Below are positions 1 through 11,295 of a DNA stretch of 35,208 nt, in pieces (positions within the stretch are counted from its first letter, which is position 1; each line of letters opens with the position of its first letter). The DNA lies in the NCBI RefSeq assembly GCF_003688665.1, contig NZ_REFO01000018.1:1-35208 (forward strand). The letters are read 5' to 3'. Both the position numbers and the translations under genes were made by a program. The notes under the pieces are model-generated. The model saw nothing but the letters and a program-made list of their open reading frames with translations. It searched no databases and had not been told where the DNA came from. The stretch is from Hydrogenothermus marinus. Lineage in GTDB: Bacteria > Aquificota > Aquificia > Aquificales > Hydrogenothermaceae.

Positions 1-1
1 G

Positions 2-94
2 GTGCCAGTAGCAATAGAAGAGCAAATGAGATTTGCTATTAGAGAAGGTGGAAGAACTGTTGGTGCTGGTGTTGTTACTGAAATTATTGAGTAA
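2..94 (+). CDS. tuf: Elongation factor Tu, C-terminal end (partial)
   Basis: Only the last 30 codons are in the window. The reading frame begins at base 2 and ends at TAA 92-94. The visible residues, including [19 protein letters not shown] and the end VVTEII-Glu, match the closing beta-strand region of EF-Tu domain 3. EF-Tu is the GTPase that delivers aminoacyl-tRNA to the ribosome. It lies 10 nt before rpsJ, the usual junction of the str genes (rpsL-rpsG-fusA-tuf) with the S10 genes, so the rest of the str operon is expected upstream. Whether the genome has a second tuf copy cannot be judged here. Confidence 0.95.
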   Translation: MPVAIEEQMRFAIREGGRTVGAGVVTEIIE

Positions 95-104
95 GAGGTG
101 AGAG

Positions 105-416
105 ATGGAGCACGAAAAAATTAGAATTAAATTAAAAGCTTTTGATCATAATGTTTTAGATCAATCTGTAAAACAGATTATAGATACAGTTAAAAGAAGT
201 GGAGGCCTTATAAAAGGGCCTGTTCCACTTCCTACTTCTAAAAAAAGATGGTGTATTCTCAGATCTCCACATAAGTTTGAACAATCAAGAGAACATTTTG
301 AGATGAGAATACACAAAAGATTAATTGATATAGAAAATGCAACACCTCAAACGATAGAAGCTTTAATGGATATTAGCCTTCCTGCAGGTGTTGATGTAGA
401 AATAAAATTAAGCTAA
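105..416 (+). CDS. rpsJ: 30S ribosomal protein S10
   Basis: The product is 103 aa, normal for S10. It carries the typical loop KGPVPLPT (about residues 38-45) and the segment [20 protein letters not shown]10 sits in the head of the small subunit and, in bacteria generally, also partners NusB as NusE in antitermination. The ATG follows AAGAGGTG at 93-100. It is the first S10-operon gene, 10 nt after tuf; no promoter fits the gap, so it is probably read through from tuf. Confidence 0.97.
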   Translation: MEHEKIRIKLKAFDHNVLDQSVKQIIDTVKRSGGLIKGPVPLPTSKKRWCILRSPHKFEQSREHFEMRIHKRLIDIENATPQTIEALMDISLPAGVDVEIKLS

Positions 417-429
417 AGGAGTGAGAAAG

Positions 430-1113
430 ATGCCTACAGGCATAATTGGAAAAAAAGTTGGAATGACAAGAATTTTTAAAAATGGAAAAGCAATACCAGT
501 AACTGTTATAGAAGTAGAGCCAAACTATGTGGTTGCTTTAAGAACAGAAGAAAAAGATGGATATAATGCAGTAGTTTTAGGGACTGGTGCTAAAAAAGAA
601 AAAAGAACTCCAAAACCTCTTTTAAAAGTATTTGAAAAAGCGGGTTTAAAGCCTTTAAGAGTTTTAAAAGAGTTTCCTTTAAAAGAAGGAGAACAATTAG
701 AATTAGGACAAGAGATTAAAGTGGAAAATGTTTTTGAAGTTGGAGATTTAGTTGATATAGCTGGTAAATCTAAAGGTAGAGGTTTTGCATCTGCAATGAA
801 AAGATGGGATTTTGGAGGATTTCCTAAATCTCACGGTTCTAGATATCATAGAGCAGTTGGTTCCATAGGTGCTTGTGAAGAACCTGGTAGAATCTGGAAA
901 TCAAAGAGAATGGCAGGACATTATGGAAATGAAAGAGTTTCTGTTCTTGGACTTGAAGTTGTAGACATTATTCCTGAGAAAAATGTAATTTTAGTAAAAG
1001 GTTCTATTCCTGGAGCTCCAAAATCATACGTAGAAATAAAATCTTCAGTAATAGCAAATAGAAGAAAAGGAAAAAGAAAATTAGAAAGAGCAAAAGCAAC
1101 TTATGCTTCTTAA
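430..1113 (+). CDS. rplC: 50S ribosomal protein L3
   Basis: The product is 227 aa. An in-frame GTG at 421 would add three residues, but it lies inside the Shine-Dalgarno AAAGGAGTG (415-423), so ATG 430 is preferred and gives the normal start MPTGIIGKKVGMT. The central loop that reaches toward the peptidyl transferase centre is present: GRGFASAMKRW, then HRAVGSIGACEEPGR and KRMAGHYGNE. L3 is an early-assembly 23S rRNA binder. The basic C-terminus (RRKGKRKLERAK) is typical of thermophile versions. It lies 13 nt after rpsJ. Confidence 0.96.
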   Translation: MPTGIIGKKVGMTRIFKNGKAIPVTVIEVEPNYVVALRTEEKDGYNAVVLGTGAKKEKRTPKPLLKVFEKAGLKPLRVLKEFPLKEGEQLELGQEIKVENVFEVGDLVDIAGKSKGRGFASAMKRWDFGGFPKSHGSRYHRAVGSIGACEEPGRIWKSKRMAGHYGNERVSVLGLEVVDIIPEKNVILVKGSIPGAPKSYVEIKSSVIANRRKGKRKLERAKATYAS

Positions 1114-1139
1114 GTAAATAGAAAAGAGGTGAGAAATAA

Positions 1140-1763
1140 ATGGAAGTAAATGTAATAAATACAAAAAATGAGGAAGTTGGAAAAATATCTTTAAAAGATG
1201 AGATTTTCAATACAGAAGTAAAAGAGCATACTGTATGGGAAGTGGTAAAATGGCAACTTGCTGCAAGAAGAGCAGGAACTGCATCTACAAAAACAAGAGC
1301 AGAAGTTAGAGGTTCAAGGAGAAAAATACTTCCTCAAAAAGGAACAGGGAATGCAAGACATGGTGATAGAAAAGCTAACTTAATGGTTGGTGGTGGTATT
1401 GCCCATGGACCAAGACCAAGAGATTTTTATTACCCACTTCCTAAAAAAGTAAGAAAAAAAGCATTAAAAGGTGTATTATCTACAAAATTAAAAGATGGTG
1501 AAATAAAAATAATTGAAGATTTTCGCTTTGATACACCTAAAACAAAAAATGCAGTAGAAATATTAAAAAATCTAGGATTAGAAAATTCTAAGGTATTACT
1601 TGTAATAAATGAAAAAGATGAAAATATTATTAAATCATTTAGAAATCTTCCAAATGTGAAAGTGTTAGTTGTTGATGGATTAAACACATATGATCTTTTA
1701 AATGCTCAGCAGGTAATAATTACAAAATCTGCTGCTGAAAAAATTAACGAGAGGTTAGGATGA
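1140..1763 (+). CDS. rplD: 50S ribosomal protein L4
   Basis: The product is 207 aa, normal for L4/L1e. The long basic loop that lines the exit tunnel is recognisable from about residue 35 to 100: LAARRAGTAS, RGSRRKILPQKGTGNARHG and AHGPRPRDF. The ATG follows GAGGTG. The TGA stop (1761-1763) overlaps the first ATG of rplW, implying translational coupling. In proteobacteria L4 also represses the S10 operon; nothing in this sequence shows whether that control exists here. Confidence 0.96.
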   Translation: MEVNVINTKNEEVGKISLKDEIFNTEVKEHTVWEVVKWQLAARRAGTASTKTRAEVRGSRRKILPQKGTGNARHGDRKANLMVGGGIAHGPRPRDFYYPLPKKVRKKALKGVLSTKLKDGEIKIIEDFRFDTPKTKNAVEILKNLGLENSKVLLVINEKDENIIKSFRNLPNVKVLVVDGLNTYDLLNAQQVIITKSAAEKINERLG

Positions 1764-2056
1764 TGAAAAATCCTTACGATATATTAATTCGTCCTGTAAT
1801 TACAGAAAAAGCAGTAAAACAAAACGAAAAAGAAAATAAACTTGTTTTTGAAGTTGCAAAAGATGCAAACAAAATAGAAATAAAAAAAGCTGTAGAGCAA
1901 GCTTTTGGTGTAAAAGTAAAATCTGTAAGAACTTTAATTGTTAAACCAAAGAAAAAAAGAGTTGGCTTTGGAAAAGCTGGATATACTAAACAATGGAAAA
2001 AAGCCATTGTTACAGTACAATCTGAAGAACCAATTAATATAGCTGAATTAGTTTAA
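1760..2056 (+). CDS. rplW: 50S ribosomal protein L23
   Basis: The product is 98 aa, normal length. It starts with the family signature [18 protein letters not shown] and has the extended basic loop [20 protein letters not shown] (about residues 62-81). L23 sits at the exit-tunnel mouth and docks trigger factor and the SRP/Sec machinery. Two consecutive ATGs (1760 and 1763) are possible starts. The first overlaps the rplD stop. The Shine-Dalgarno GAGGTTAGG serves either, so the start is uncertain by one codon. Confidence 0.96.
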   Translation: MMKNPYDILIRPVITEKAVKQNEKENKLVFEVAKDANKIEIKKAVEQAFGVKVKSVRTLIVKPKKKRVGFGKAGYTKQWKKAIVTVQSEEPINIAELV

Positions 2057-2067
2057 GAGGTGTGAAA

Positions 2068-2895
2068 ATGGGTGTAAAAAAATTAAAACCAGTAACAAAT
2101 GGAACAAGACATGCAATTTTATATGACTTCTCAGAAATAACAAAAACTGAGCCTGAAAAATCTTTATTAGCACCATTAAAAAAGAAAGCAGGAAGAAATA
2201 ATCAAGGAAGAATAACTGTTAGACATAGAGGTGGTGGACATAAAAGAAGATATAGAATTATAGATTTTAAAAGGGATAAATGGGGTGTACCTGCAAAAGT
2301 AGCTTCTATAGAATATGATCCAAATAGAAGTGCAAGAATAGCTTTACTTCATTATTTAGATGGTGAAAAAAGATATATTATTTGGCCAGAAGGATTAAAA
2401 GTAGGAGATACTGTAGTTGCTGGTCCTGATGCGGAAATTAAAGTAGGAAATGCACTTCCTCTTGAAAATATACCAGTAGGTACATTTGTACATAATATAG
2501 AGTTAACACCAGGTAAAGGTGGACAGCTTGCAAGAGCTGCTGGAATGTCAGCACAAATACTTGGAAAACAAGGAGATTATATCCAACTTAGACTTCCTTC
2601 AAATGAAATAAGACTTGTACATAAAAAATGCATGGCTACAATTGGAGTGGTAGGTCTTGCAGAACACGAACTTGTAAAACTTGGAAAAGCAGGTAGAAAA
2701 AGATGGCTTGGAATTAGACCTACAGTAAGGGGTACTGCTATGAACCCTGTTGATCACCCTCATGGTGGTGGTGAAGGTAAAACATTTGGTAAACATCCAG
2801 TTTCTCCTTGGGGACAACCAACTAAAGGATATAAAACAAGAAGAGGTGCTAAATACTCTGATAAATTCATAATAAAACGCAGAGGTAAAAAATAA
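2068..2895 (+). CDS. rplB: 50S ribosomal protein L2
   Basis: The product is 275 aa. An in-frame GTG at 2062 is part of the Shine-Dalgarno AAGAGGTG, so ATG 2068 ([15 protein letters not shown]) is preferred. Diagnostic segments are [19 protein letters not shown] near residue 55 and [15 protein letters not shown] near residue 225, with the conserved His close to the peptidyl transferase centre. L2 is needed for subunit association and peptide-bond formation. The stop TAA shares one base with the ATG of rpsS. Confidence 0.97.
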   Translation: MGVKKLKPVTNGTRHAILYDFSEITKTEPEKSLLAPLKKKAGRNNQGRITVRHRGGGHKRRYRIIDFKRDKWGVPAKVASIEYDPNRSARIALLHYLDGEKRYIIWPEGLKVGDTVVAGPDAEIKVGNALPLENIPVGTFVHNIELTPGKGGQLARAAGMSAQILGKQGDYIQLRLPSNEIRLVHKKCMATIGVVGLAEHELVKLGKAGRKRWLGIRPTVRGTAMNPVDHPHGGGEGKTFGKHPVSPWGQPTKGYKTRRGAKYSDKFIIKRRGKK

Positions 2896-3194
2896 TGGGA
2901 TACAAAGGAAAATGGAATGAAAGAAATAAAAATCCTTATGTAAATGAAAAAATACTTAAAAAAATAAGAAAAATGAATGAAACTGGAGAAAGAAAAGTAA
3001 TAAAAGTATGGGATAGAGCTTGTACTATTACAGAAGAAATGGTTGGCCATACAATAGCTGTTTATAATGGTATGAAATTTATTCCAGTATATATACAACC
3101 TGAAATGGTTGGCCATAAACTTGGAGAATTTTCTTTAACAAGAACTTTTAGAGGCCATCCTGATAAATCTGCAAAAGCAATAAAGAAAAAATAA
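2895..3194 (+). CDS. rpsS: 30S ribosomal protein S19
   Basis: The product is 99 aa, a few residues longer than the usual 90-95 because of a charged N-terminus and a KKK end. The family core is clear: [37 protein letters not shown] and the C-terminal [14 protein letters not shown]19 lies in the 30S head next to S13 and contacts the 5S/L5 bridge region. The ATG overlaps the last base of the rplB stop, with AGAGGT upstream. Confidence 0.96.
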   Translation: MGYKGKWNERNKNPYVNEKILKKIRKMNETGERKVIKVWDRACTITEEMVGHTIAVYNGMKFIPVYIQPEMVGHKLGEFSLTRTFRGHPDKSAKAIKKK

Positions 3195-3207
3195 GAGGTG
3201 AAAATAG

Positions 3208-3555
3208 ATGGAAACTACAGTAAATGAAGCAAAAGCAATACACAGATACGCAAGAATTTCACCTACAAAAGTAAGGCAAGTCATAAATTTAATTAGAGGG
3301 AAAGATGTAGGTGTAGCTTTAGCAATTCTTCAAGAGTTAAATAAAAGAGCAGCAAGAATAGTTGAAAAACTTTTAAAAAGTGCAATTGCAAATGCAGAAA
3401 ATAAAGGCATGGATATTGACAACTTATATATCAAAGAAATAAAAGCAGATGATGGTCCTATGCTTAAAAGGTATATGCCAAGAGCTTATGGAAGAGCTAC
3501 AATGATAAGAAGAAGATATTCTCATATAACAATTAAATTAGCTGAAAGGCAGTAA
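3208..3555 (+). CDS. rplV: 50S ribosomal protein L22
   Basis: The product is 115 aa. The globular domain has the typical ARISPTKVRQVINLIRGKDV, and the C-terminal hairpin (about residues 85-108, MLKRYMPRAYGRATMIRRR) forms the tunnel-lining loop where macrolide-resistance changes are known in other species. The ATG follows AAGAGGTG, 13 nt after rpsS and 15 nt before rpsC. Confidence 0.96.
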   Translation: METTVNEAKAIHRYARISPTKVRQVINLIRGKDVGVALAILQELNKRAARIVEKLLKSAIANAENKGMDIDNLYIKEIKADDGPMLKRYMPRAYGRATMIRRRYSHITIKLAERQ

Positions 3556-3570
3556 AAGGAGGAAATAAAA

Positions 3571-4251
3571 TTGGGTCAAAAAGTACATCCAGTTGGATTA
3601 AGATTAGGAATTACATCTGATTGGCAATCAAAATGGTATACAGACAAAAAAAATTATTCTAAGACTCTTCATGAAGATATAAAAATAAGAAAATTCATTA
3701 AAGAAAAATATAAGGCTGCTGGTATATCTAAAATACAAATAGAAAGGCTTGGAGAAAAATTAAGAGTAAAAATTCTTGCAGCAAGACCTGGTATCGTTAT
3801 TGGTAGAAAAGGTGCTGAAGTTGAAGAACTTAACAAAGTGCTTTCTCTTTTAACAGATGCAAAGGAAGTTACAGTAAATGTAGATGAAGTTAAAAATCCA
3901 GAAATAGATGCTCAGCTTGTAGCGGAAGATATAGCTTTACAACTTGAAAGAAGGGTATCCCATAGAAGAGCAATGAAAAGAGCTATATTTAATGCAATGA
4001 AGGCAGGTGCAAAAGGAATTAAAACTCAAGTTGGTGGAAGAATAGGTGGTATTGATTTAGCAAGAAAAGAATGGATACTTGAAGGAAGAATGCCTCTTCA
4101 AACTTTAAGAGCTATTATTGATTATGGATATGCAAGGGCATATACAAAATATGGAATTCTTGGTGTTAAAGTTTGGATTTACAAAGGAGATAAATTAGAA
4201 GCTCAAAAAGAAGAAGTACTTAACAAAATAGAAGAAGAACTTCATACTTAA
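3571..4251 (+). CDS. rpsC: 30S ribosomal protein S3 (TTG start)
   Basis: The product is 226 aa, usual length. It starts at TTG 3571, placed 7-8 nt after a strong AAAGGAGG, and gives the conserved N-terminus [13 protein letters not shown]. The KH RNA-binding domain has [14 protein letters not shown] (about residue 74), and the C-terminal domain has [14 protein letters not shown] and [11 protein letters not shown]3 forms part of the mRNA entry channel and helicase with S4 and S5. No upstream ATG in frame competes with the TTG. Confidence 0.96.
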   Translation: MGQKVHPVGLRLGITSDWQSKWYTDKKNYSKTLHEDIKIRKFIKEKYKAAGISKIQIERLGEKLRVKILAARPGIVIGRKGAEVEELNKVLSLLTDAKEVTVNVDEVKNPEIDAQLVAEDIALQLERRVSHRRAMKRAIFNAMKAGAKGIKTQVGGRIGGIDLARKEWILEGRMPLQTLRAIIDYGYARAYTKYGILGVKVWIYKGDKLEAQKEEVLNKIEEELHT

Positions 4252-4273
4252 AAATTAATAGGAGGATTATATA

Positions 4274-4693
4274 ATGTCCCTTTTACAACCTAAAAAGATA
4301 AAATGGAGAAAGCCTCAAAGAGGCAGAATGAAAGGAAAAGCTTCAAGAAGAAATAAAGTAGCATTTGGAGAATATGGACTTCAAGCTTTAGAGCCTTGCT
4401 GGCTTACTTCAAGACAAATAGAAGCTGCTCGTATTGCTATTGTAAGAGAAGCTAAAAAAGGTGCTAAAGTTTGGATAAGAGCATTTCCTCATAAAGCAGT
4501 TACAAGAAAACCTGCAGAAACCAGAATGGGTAAAGGAAAAGGTGATTTAGACCATTTTGTTTCAGTAGTTAAACCTGGACATATACTATTTGAACTTTCA
4601 GGGGTACCTGAAGATGTTGCTGCAGAAGCTTTCAGAAAAGCAGGTCATAAATTACCAATAAAAACAAGACTTGTAAAAGCAGAAGGGGTGTAA
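4274..4693 (+). CDS. rplP: 50S ribosomal protein L16
   Basis: The product is 139 aa, normal for L16/L10e. The N-terminus [19 protein letters not shown] and the segment [18 protein letters not shown] (about residues 73-90) are diagnostic. The latter reaches toward the A-site tRNA and the peptidyl transferase centre. The ATG follows TAGGAGGA, 22 nt after rpsC, and rpmC starts 2 nt after the stop. Confidence 0.97.
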   Translation: MSLLQPKKIKWRKPQRGRMKGKASRRNKVAFGEYGLQALEPCWLTSRQIEAARIAIVREAKKGAKVWIRAFPHKAVTRKPAETRMGKGKGDLDHFVSVVKPGHILFELSGVPEDVAAEAFRKAGHKLPIKTRLVKAEGV

Positions 4694-4695
4694 AA

Positions 4696-4896
4696 ATGAA
4701 AGCGAAAGAACTTAGAAATTTAACAAATGAAGAGCTCAAAGATAAGTTAATAGAATTAAAGAAAAAATTAATGCAATTAAGGTTTCAAAATACAATTGGT
4801 GGATTGGAAAAACCATCAGAAATTAGAGAAACTAAAAGAACTATAGCTAGAATTCTCACAATTCTCAAAGAAAGAGAAAAATCGGAGGTTAAATAA
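4696..4896 (+). CDS. rpmC: 50S ribosomal protein L29
   Basis: The product is 66 aa, the normal two-helix protein: [18 protein letters not shown], then [21 protein letters not shown]29 sits beside L23 at the tunnel exit. The ATG follows AAGGGGTG that overlaps the rplP stop. The stop codon shares a base with the ATG of rpsQ, so translation of the three genes is probably coupled. Confidence 0.95.
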   Translation: MKAKELRNLTNEELKDKLIELKKKLMQLRFQNTIGGLEKPSEIRETKRTIARILTILKEREKSEVK

Positions 4897-5165
4897 TGTC
4901 TACTGTTAAGACAAGAAGAAAGGAACTGGTAGGGACTGTAGTTAGTGATAAAATGGATAAAACAATTGTTGTTCTTGTAGAAAGACAGTTTCCTCATCCT
5001 TTATATGGAAAAAGAATAAAAAAATCTAAAAGATATTATGCACACGATCCTGAAAATAAAGCAAAAATTGGAGATGTAGTAAGAATCAGAGAAAGCAGAC
5101 CTTTATCTAAATTAAAAAGATGGACTCTTGTTGAGATTATCTCTTCTACAAAAAATGATTCTTGA
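4896..5165 (+). CDS. rpsQ: 30S ribosomal protein S17
   Basis: The product is 89 aa with the OB-fold signature: [30 protein letters not shown] and [17 protein letters not shown]17 is a primary 16S rRNA binder of the 30S body. The ATG follows TCGGAGGTT. As in E. coli, it is the last S10-type gene, and the longest gap in the ribosomal block (73 nt) follows it. Confidence 0.96.
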   Translation: MSTVKTRRKELVGTVVSDKMDKTIVVLVERQFPHPLYGKRIKKSKRYYAHDPENKAKIGDVVRIRESRPLSKLKRWTLVEIISSTKNDS

Positions 5166-5190
5166 TTTTAATACTAATTAGTTATAAAAT
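5162..5190 (+). promoter_or_regulatory. Candidate promoter for the spc genes
   Basis: TTGATT (5162-5167), a 17-nt spacer and TAAAAT (5185-5190) resemble a sigma70-type promoter. It lies at the end of rpsQ and in the only sizeable gap of the ribosomal block, exactly at the S10/spc operon boundary known from other bacteria. The rplN Shine-Dalgarno AAGGGGT follows about 33 nt downstream. In such AT-rich DNA chance matches are common, so this is tentative. Confidence 0.4.
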
Positions 5191-5238
5191 ATTATTTTGT
5201 CCCTATTCTTCAATTAAAAAATTAAGGGGTACATAGAT

Positions 5239-5619
5239 ATGATACAAAGAGGAACTTATTTAAATACAGCTGATAATTCAGGTGCTAAAAAAGTACAATG
5301 TATAGGAATACCTAAAAAAGCAAATTTTGGTGCTCAAAAAGACGTAGCAACAGTAGGTGATGTCATAACTGTTACTGTTAAATCGGCTTTACCACAGGGT
5401 ACAGCCAAAAAAGGAAAAGTATATAAAGCAGTAGTTGTAAGAACTGCAAAAGAAGTTAGAAGACCAGATGGAAGTTATGTAAAAGCTGATGATAATGCGG
5501 TAGTTTTATTAAATAACAACTTAGAACCTATAGGAACTCGTATCCTTGGACCTGTTGCAAGAGAAATAAGAGCAAAAGGATTTTACAGAATTGTTTCGTT
5601 AGCACCGGAGGTAATTTAA
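5239..5619 (+). CDS. rplN: 50S ribosomal protein L14
   Basis: The product is 126 aa, slightly above the usual 122. It has the N-terminus [20 protein letters not shown] and the family core [19 protein letters not shown] followed by [14 protein letters not shown]14 forms an intersubunit bridge and is the docking site of the silencing factor RsfS in other bacteria. It is the first spc-type gene. The stop is directly followed by the ATG of rplX. Confidence 0.97.
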   Translation: MIQRGTYLNTADNSGAKKVQCIGIPKKANFGAQKDVATVGDVITVTVKSALPQGTAKKGKVYKAVVVRTAKEVRRPDGSYVKADDNAVVLLNNNLEPIGTRILGPVAREIRAKGFYRIVSLAPEVI

Positions 5620-5976
5620 ATGGTAAAAACTAAATTAAAAACTGGTGATAATGTTATTGTAATTACTGGCAAAGAAAAAGGAAAAACAGGAAAAATTAAA
5701 AAAGTTTTAAGAAGACCTAATAGAGTGATGGTAATTGTTGAAGGTATAAACATAGGTAAAAAACATTTAAAACATATAGAAAATGTTCAAGAAGGTGGAA
5801 TAGTAGAAATAGAAAGACCTATTGATATATCAAATGTTGCATTAATAGATCCAAAAACAGGACAACCTACAAGAGTAGGATACAAAATAATAGAAGAAGG
5901 AAATGTAATTAAAAAAGTAAGGGTTGCAAAAAAAAGTGGTGAAATAATAGATACTGTTTGGGAAAAAACTAAGTAG
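5620..5976 (+). CDS. rplX: 50S ribosomal protein L24
   Basis: The product is 118 aa, longer than the usual 100-106 because of a C-terminal extension after the conserved core. The KOW motif is clear (about residues 6-35, [18 protein letters not shown]), followed by [12 protein letters not shown]24 starts large-subunit assembly. The Shine-Dalgarno CGGAGGT lies inside the end of rplN, with no intergenic base between the two genes. Confidence 0.95.
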   Translation: MVKTKLKTGDNVIVITGKEKGKTGKIKKVLRRPNRVMVIVEGINIGKKHLKHIENVQEGGIVEIERPIDISNVALIDPKTGQPTRVGYKIIEEGNVIKKVRVAKKSGEIIDTVWEKTK

Positions 5977-5988
5977 AGGTAAAAAGAA

Positions 5989-6549
5989 ATGACTGTTAGT
6001 ACTTATACACCAATTTTAAAAGAAAAATATGAAAAAGAAGTTGCTCCTAAATTAATGGAAAGATTTGGATATAAATCACCAATGGAAATTCCAAAAATAA
6101 AGAAAATAGTAGTAAATATGGGTGTAGGAGAAGCTACCCAAGATATAAAACAGCTTGATAGAGCTGTGGAAGATTTAACATTAATAACAGGTCAAAAACC
6201 AGAAATTAGAAGAGCAAAAAAATCAGAAGCAGGATTTAAATTAAGAAAAGGTCTTCCAGTAGGAGCAAGGGTTACACTTAGAAAAGAAAGAATGTGGGAC
6301 TTTTTATATAAATTAATAGCTGTTGCTCTTCCAAGGGTTAGAGATTTTAGAGGATTAAATCCAAGATCTTTTGATGGAAGAGGAAATTATGCATTTGGAA
6401 TAAAAGAACAAATTATATTCCCTGAAATTGATTATGACAAAGTAGATAGAATTAGAGGAATGGATATTATTATAGAAACATCAGCAAAAACTGATGAGGA
6501 AGCTAAATATTTACTTGCATTACTTGGGCTTCCTATCAGAGGATCATAA
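5989..6549 (+). CDS. rplE: 50S ribosomal protein L5
   Basis: The product is 186 aa, normal length. Signature segments are [33 protein letters not shown] and [21 protein letters not shown]5 binds 5S rRNA with L18 and contacts P-site tRNA. The ATG follows TAGAGGT, 12 nt after rplX. Confidence 0.97.
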   Translation: MTVSTYTPILKEKYEKEVAPKLMERFGYKSPMEIPKIKKIVVNMGVGEATQDIKQLDRAVEDLTLITGQKPEIRRAKKSEAGFKLRKGLPVGARVTLRKERMWDFLYKLIAVALPRVRDFRGLNPRSFDGRGNYAFGIKEQIIFPEIDYDKVDRIRGMDIIIETSAKTDEEAKYLLALLGLPIRGS

Positions 6550-6563
6550 GGAGGAAATAATAA

Positions 6564-6752
6564 ATGGCAAGAAAAGCATTATGGGCAAAATCTTTTTTAA
6601 AAGAGCCTAAATACAAAACAAGAAAACACTCAAGATGTCCTCTTTGTGGAAGACCAAGAGGTTATATCAGACAGTTTAATATGTGTAGAATATGTTTTAG
6701 AGAATTAGCTTACAAGGGAGAAATCCCTGGTGTAAAAAAGGCAAGCTGGTAA
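6564..6752 (+). CDS. rpsN: 30S ribosomal protein S14, zinc-binding type
   Basis: The product is 62 aa, the short zinc-containing (C+) S14. A Cys4 ribbon is visible: C25-x2-C28 (RCPLCGR) and C41-x2-C44 (MCRICF). The rest is the normal C-terminal half ([16 protein letters not shown]). S14 sits in the 30S head. A strong AAGGAGG precedes the ATG, and rpsH follows after 13 nt. The longer zinc-free paralogue seen in some bacteria is absent here. Confidence 0.97.
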   Translation: MARKALWAKSFLKEPKYKTRKHSRCPLCGRPRGYIRQFNMCRICFRELAYKGEIPGVKKASW

Positions 6753-6765
6753 GGAGGATAAATAA

Positions 6766-7176
6766 ATGGTAACAGACCCTATAGCAGACATGCTCGCAAG
6801 AATTAATAATGCAATAAAATCAAGGAAATCAGAAGTTTATATTCCAAATTCAAAAATAAAAGAGCAAATAGCAAGAATCTTAAAAGAAGAAGGTTATATA
6901 GATGATTATATGGTTTCTGACAAAAATAAAAAAGGAACTCAAAATACATTAATAATTAAATTAAAATATCTTGATGAAAGAAATAAAAAACCTGTAATTG
7001 AAGGATTGAAAAGAGTATCTAAACCAGGTCTTAGAAAGTATGCTGGTGTTTCTGAAATACCTTATGTAAGAAAAGGATTAGGAACTGCAATTTTATCTAC
7101 TAATAAAGGCATTATGACAGATGCTCAAGCAAGAAAAGAGAGAGTTGGCGGAGAAATTCTCTGTTATATCTGGTAA
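6766..7176 (+). CDS. rpsH: 30S ribosomal protein S8
   Basis: The product is 136 aa. The N-terminus [19 protein letters not shown] and the C-terminal signature [20 protein letters not shown] with the end LCYIW are diagnostic. S8 binds the central domain of 16S rRNA and, in E. coli, represses the spc operon by binding its mRNA. No comparable mRNA site was identified here. The ATG follows AAGGAGG. Confidence 0.97.
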   Translation: MVTDPIADMLARINNAIKSRKSEVYIPNSKIKEQIARILKEEGYIDDYMVSDKNKKGTQNTLIIKLKYLDERNKKPVIEGLKRVSKPGLRKYAGVSEIPYVRKGLGTAILSTNKGIMTDAQARKERVGGEILCYIW

Positions 7177-7198
7177 AGAAAAAGTAGGAGGCAAATAA

Positions 7199-7744
7199 AT
7201 GTCCAGGATAGGTAGAAAACCAATAGAAATACCAAATGGTGTTGATGTTCAAATAAGTGAAAATAATTTTGTTAAAGTAAAAGGCCCAAAAGGAGAGCTT
7301 TCCAATACTTTTCATCCTGCTTTGAAAATAGAAAAAGAAGATAATGTAATAAAAATAGAAAGACCAAGTGATGAATCATTTATGAGAGCAATTCATGGAA
7401 CAACTAGAGCTCTACTTGCAAATATGGTAAAAGGTGTTACAGAAGGATTTACAGTAGAATTAGAAATTGTTGGTATTGGTTATAGAGCTGCAATGAAAGG
7501 GAAAAAATTAGAACTTCAGCTTGGATATTCTCATCCTATAGAATATGAGCCACCAGAAGGAATTCAAATTTCTGTAGAAGGAAATAATATAATTAAGGTT
7601 TCTGGTATTGATAAACAACTTGTTGGTCAGGTTGCTGCAGAAATTAAAGAGTTTAGAAAACCTGATCCATACAAAGGAAAAGGTATTAGATATAAAGGTG
7701 AACAACTTAAACTTAAACCAGGAAAATCTGTAGGTAAAAAATAA
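7199..7744 (+). CDS. rplF: 50S ribosomal protein L6
   Basis: The product is 181 aa with the two-repeat architecture of L6: an N-terminal repeat starting [17 protein letters not shown] and a C-terminal repeat ending in the conserved [14 protein letters not shown]. It binds near the sarcin-ricin loop and the factor site. The ATG follows GTAGGAGG, 22 nt after rpsH. Confidence 0.97.
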   Translation: MSRIGRKPIEIPNGVDVQISENNFVKVKGPKGELSNTFHPALKIEKEDNVIKIERPSDESFMRAIHGTTRALLANMVKGVTEGFTVELEIVGIGYRAAMKGKKLELQLGYSHPIEYEPPEGIQISVEGNNIIKVSGIDKQLVGQVAAEIKEFRKPDPYKGKGIRYKGEQLKLKPGKSVGKK

Positions 7745-7760
7745 TAAAAGGTGAGGAAAG

Positions 7761-8132
7761 ATGGCAGTAAAAACAAGAAGAGAAAAAAGAATAATAAGAC
7801 ATAAAAGAATTAGAAAAAAAGTGTTTGGAACTGCAGAAAGACCAAGAATGGCTATTTATAAAAGTTTAAACAATCTTTTTGTTCAAATTATAAATGATGA
7901 AGAAGGTAAAACATTAGTTAGTGCTTCAACTATAGATAAAGATTTTGTAGAAAAATATGGATTTAGAGGTGGGAAAAATATAGAAGTAGCTAAAAAACTT
8001 GGTGAATTTATTGCAGAAAAAGCTTTAGCAAATGGAATAGAAAATGTTGTTTTTGATAGAGGTGGTTTTATTTATCATGGAAAGATAAAAGCTTTTGCAG
8101 AAGCAGCTAGAGAAAAAGGATTAAAGTTTTAA
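7761..8132 (+). CDS. rplR: 50S ribosomal protein L18
   Basis: The product is 123 aa. The highly basic N-terminus binds 5S rRNA; the body shows [20 protein letters not shown] and the C-terminal [20 protein letters not shown], which is family-diagnostic. The ATG follows AAGGTGAGG, 16 nt after rplF. rpsE starts 12 nt downstream. Confidence 0.97.
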   Translation: MAVKTRREKRIIRHKRIRKKVFGTAERPRMAIYKSLNNLFVQIINDEEGKTLVSASTIDKDFVEKYGFRGGKNIEVAKKLGEFIAEKALANGIENVVFDRGGFIYHGKIKAFAEAAREKGLKF

Positions 8133-8144
8133 GAGGAGTGAAGT

Positions 8145-8729
8145 ATGGGATATAGAAAAATTGAAACATTAATAGAAGAGAGAATAAAAGAAAATCCAAT
8201 TGATGTAAATAGCTTAGAATTAGAAGAAAAAGTTGTTGAAATTAGAAGAACAACAAGGGTTGTTGAAGGTGGAAGAAGATTTTCATTCTCTACTCTTGCA
8301 GTTGTAGGAGATAGAAATGGACATGTAGGATTTGGTCATGGAAAAGCAAATGAAGTACCTCCTTCAATAGCTAAAGCTATAGCAGAAGCAAAGAAACATG
8401 TAATAAAAGTTCCTTTAATAGAAGGAACTATCCCCCACGATGTAATTGGGGAATATGAATCTGCAAAAATATTATTAAAGCCTGCAAGAAGAGGTACTGG
8501 GGTGGTTGCAGGTGGGCCGATGAGACCTGTTTTAGAATTACTTGGAGTTACAGATGCTCTTGCTAAAATTATAAGCAGAACAACAAATCCTAATAATATA
8601 GTTAGAGCAGTGTTTGATGCACTTCTTAAACTTAAAGCACCAGAAGATGTTGCAAAAGTTAGAGGAGTTGATGAAGATAAATTAAGAGCTTCTTACAGAA
8701 TTTACGCTGGAGGTGTTCCTATAAAATGA
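8145..8729 (+). CDS. rpsE: 30S ribosomal protein S5
   Basis: The product is 194 aa, longer than the roughly 165-aa E. coli protein because of an N-terminal extension, as in many thermophiles. The double-stranded-RNA-binding fold is seen in FSTLAVVGDRNGHVGFGHGK (about residues 46-65), and the C-terminal domain has ARRGTGVVAGGPMRPVLELL. S5 affects decoding accuracy and mRNA unwinding. The TGA stop overlaps the ATG of rpmD. Confidence 0.96.
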   Translation: MGYRKIETLIEERIKENPIDVNSLELEEKVVEIRRTTRVVEGGRRFSFSTLAVVGDRNGHVGFGHGKANEVPPSIAKAIAEAKKHVIKVPLIEGTIPHDVIGEYESAKILLKPARRGTGVVAGGPMRPVLELLGVTDALAKIISRTTNPNNIVRAVFDALLKLKAPEDVAKVRGVDEDKLRASYRIYAGGVPIK

Positions 8730-8905
8730 AATTAAAAGTAAAACTTGTTAGAGGACTTGCAGGTAAGAAAAAATTTCAAAAAGAAGCAATTAGATCTCTT
8801 GGTTTAAGAAAAATAAATGATGAAAGAATTTTAGAAGATAATCCTATGGTTAGAGGAAATATAGAAAAAGTTAAACATCTTATCCAAGTGGAGGAAGTTA
8901 AATAA
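8726..8905 (+). CDS. rpmD: 50S ribosomal protein L30
   Basis: A 59-aa reading frame fills the gap between rpsE and rplO exactly. It starts at ATG 8726, overlapping the rpsE stop as ATGA, and its TAA shares a base with the ATG of rplO. The sequence has the L30 pattern: [20 protein letters not shown], the SLGLRKIN motif, a central [12 protein letters not shown] and C-terminal [10 protein letters not shown]. Position between S5 and L15 is the standard spc order. It has no strong Shine-Dalgarno, so coupling to rpsE is likely. Confidence 0.95.
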   Translation: MKLKVKLVRGLAGKKKFQKEAIRSLGLRKINDERILEDNPMVRGNIEKVKHLIQVEEVK

Positions 8906-9357
8906 TGGGCTTTAAATTACATGAATTAAAACCTGCTAAAGGTGCTACACATAAAGAAAAAAGAGTTGGTAGAGGTATAGGTTCAGGTCACGGTAAGACT
9001 TCTACAAGAGGACATAAAGGTCAAAAATCAAGAAGAGGATATGGAGATTTACCTGCATTCTTTGAAGGTGGACAAACTCCATTTATAATGAGAATTCCTA
9101 AAAGAGGTTTTATAAATCCAAATAAAGTTGAGTATGAAATAGTAAATATTAAAGTATTAGAAGAAAGATTTGAAGATGGTGTAGAAGTTAATCCAGAAGT
9201 TTTAAAAGAAAAAGGAATTATAAAATGCACTGAAAGAGTAAAAATTCTTGGTGAAGGTGATTTAACAAAAAAATTAATTGTAAAAGCTCATAAATTTTCA
9301 AAATCTGCTGAAGAAAAGATAAAATCTGCAGGTGGCTCAGTAGAAGTTTTAGGTTAA
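8905..9357 (+). CDS. rplO: 50S ribosomal protein L15
   Basis: The product is 150 aa, normal length. The N-terminal extended tail [20 protein letters not shown] (residues 21-40) is diagnostic. The globular C-terminal domain (about residues 75-150) ends [12 protein letters not shown]15 binds 23S rRNA late in assembly. GTGGAGG within the end of rpmD provides the ribosome-binding site. secY follows, as in the classical spc operon. Confidence 0.97.
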   Translation: MGFKLHELKPAKGATHKEKRVGRGIGSGHGKTSTRGHKGQKSRRGYGDLPAFFEGGQTPFIMRIPKRGFINPNKVEYEIVNIKVLEERFEDGVEVNPEVLKEKGIIKCTERVKILGEGDLTKKLIVKAHKFSKSAEEKIKSAGGSVEVLG

Positions 9358-9370
9358 GAGGAAATAGTTA

Positions 9371-11289
<1,919 letters not shown>

Positions 11290-11295
11290 ATTGTT

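Noticed and set aside
2760-3116. 118-aa open frame on the minus strand across rplB/rpsS
   Set aside because: It lies wholly antisense to two certain ribosomal genes, has low-complexity Phe/Tyr/Ile-rich content and no ribosome-binding site. Similar antisense frames over rplC-rplW and rpsK were discarded for the same reason.
3035-3120. Repeated ATGGTTGGCCATA in rpsS
   Set aside because: Both copies encode the two conserved MVGH motifs of S19; this is family sequence and not a DNA repeat.
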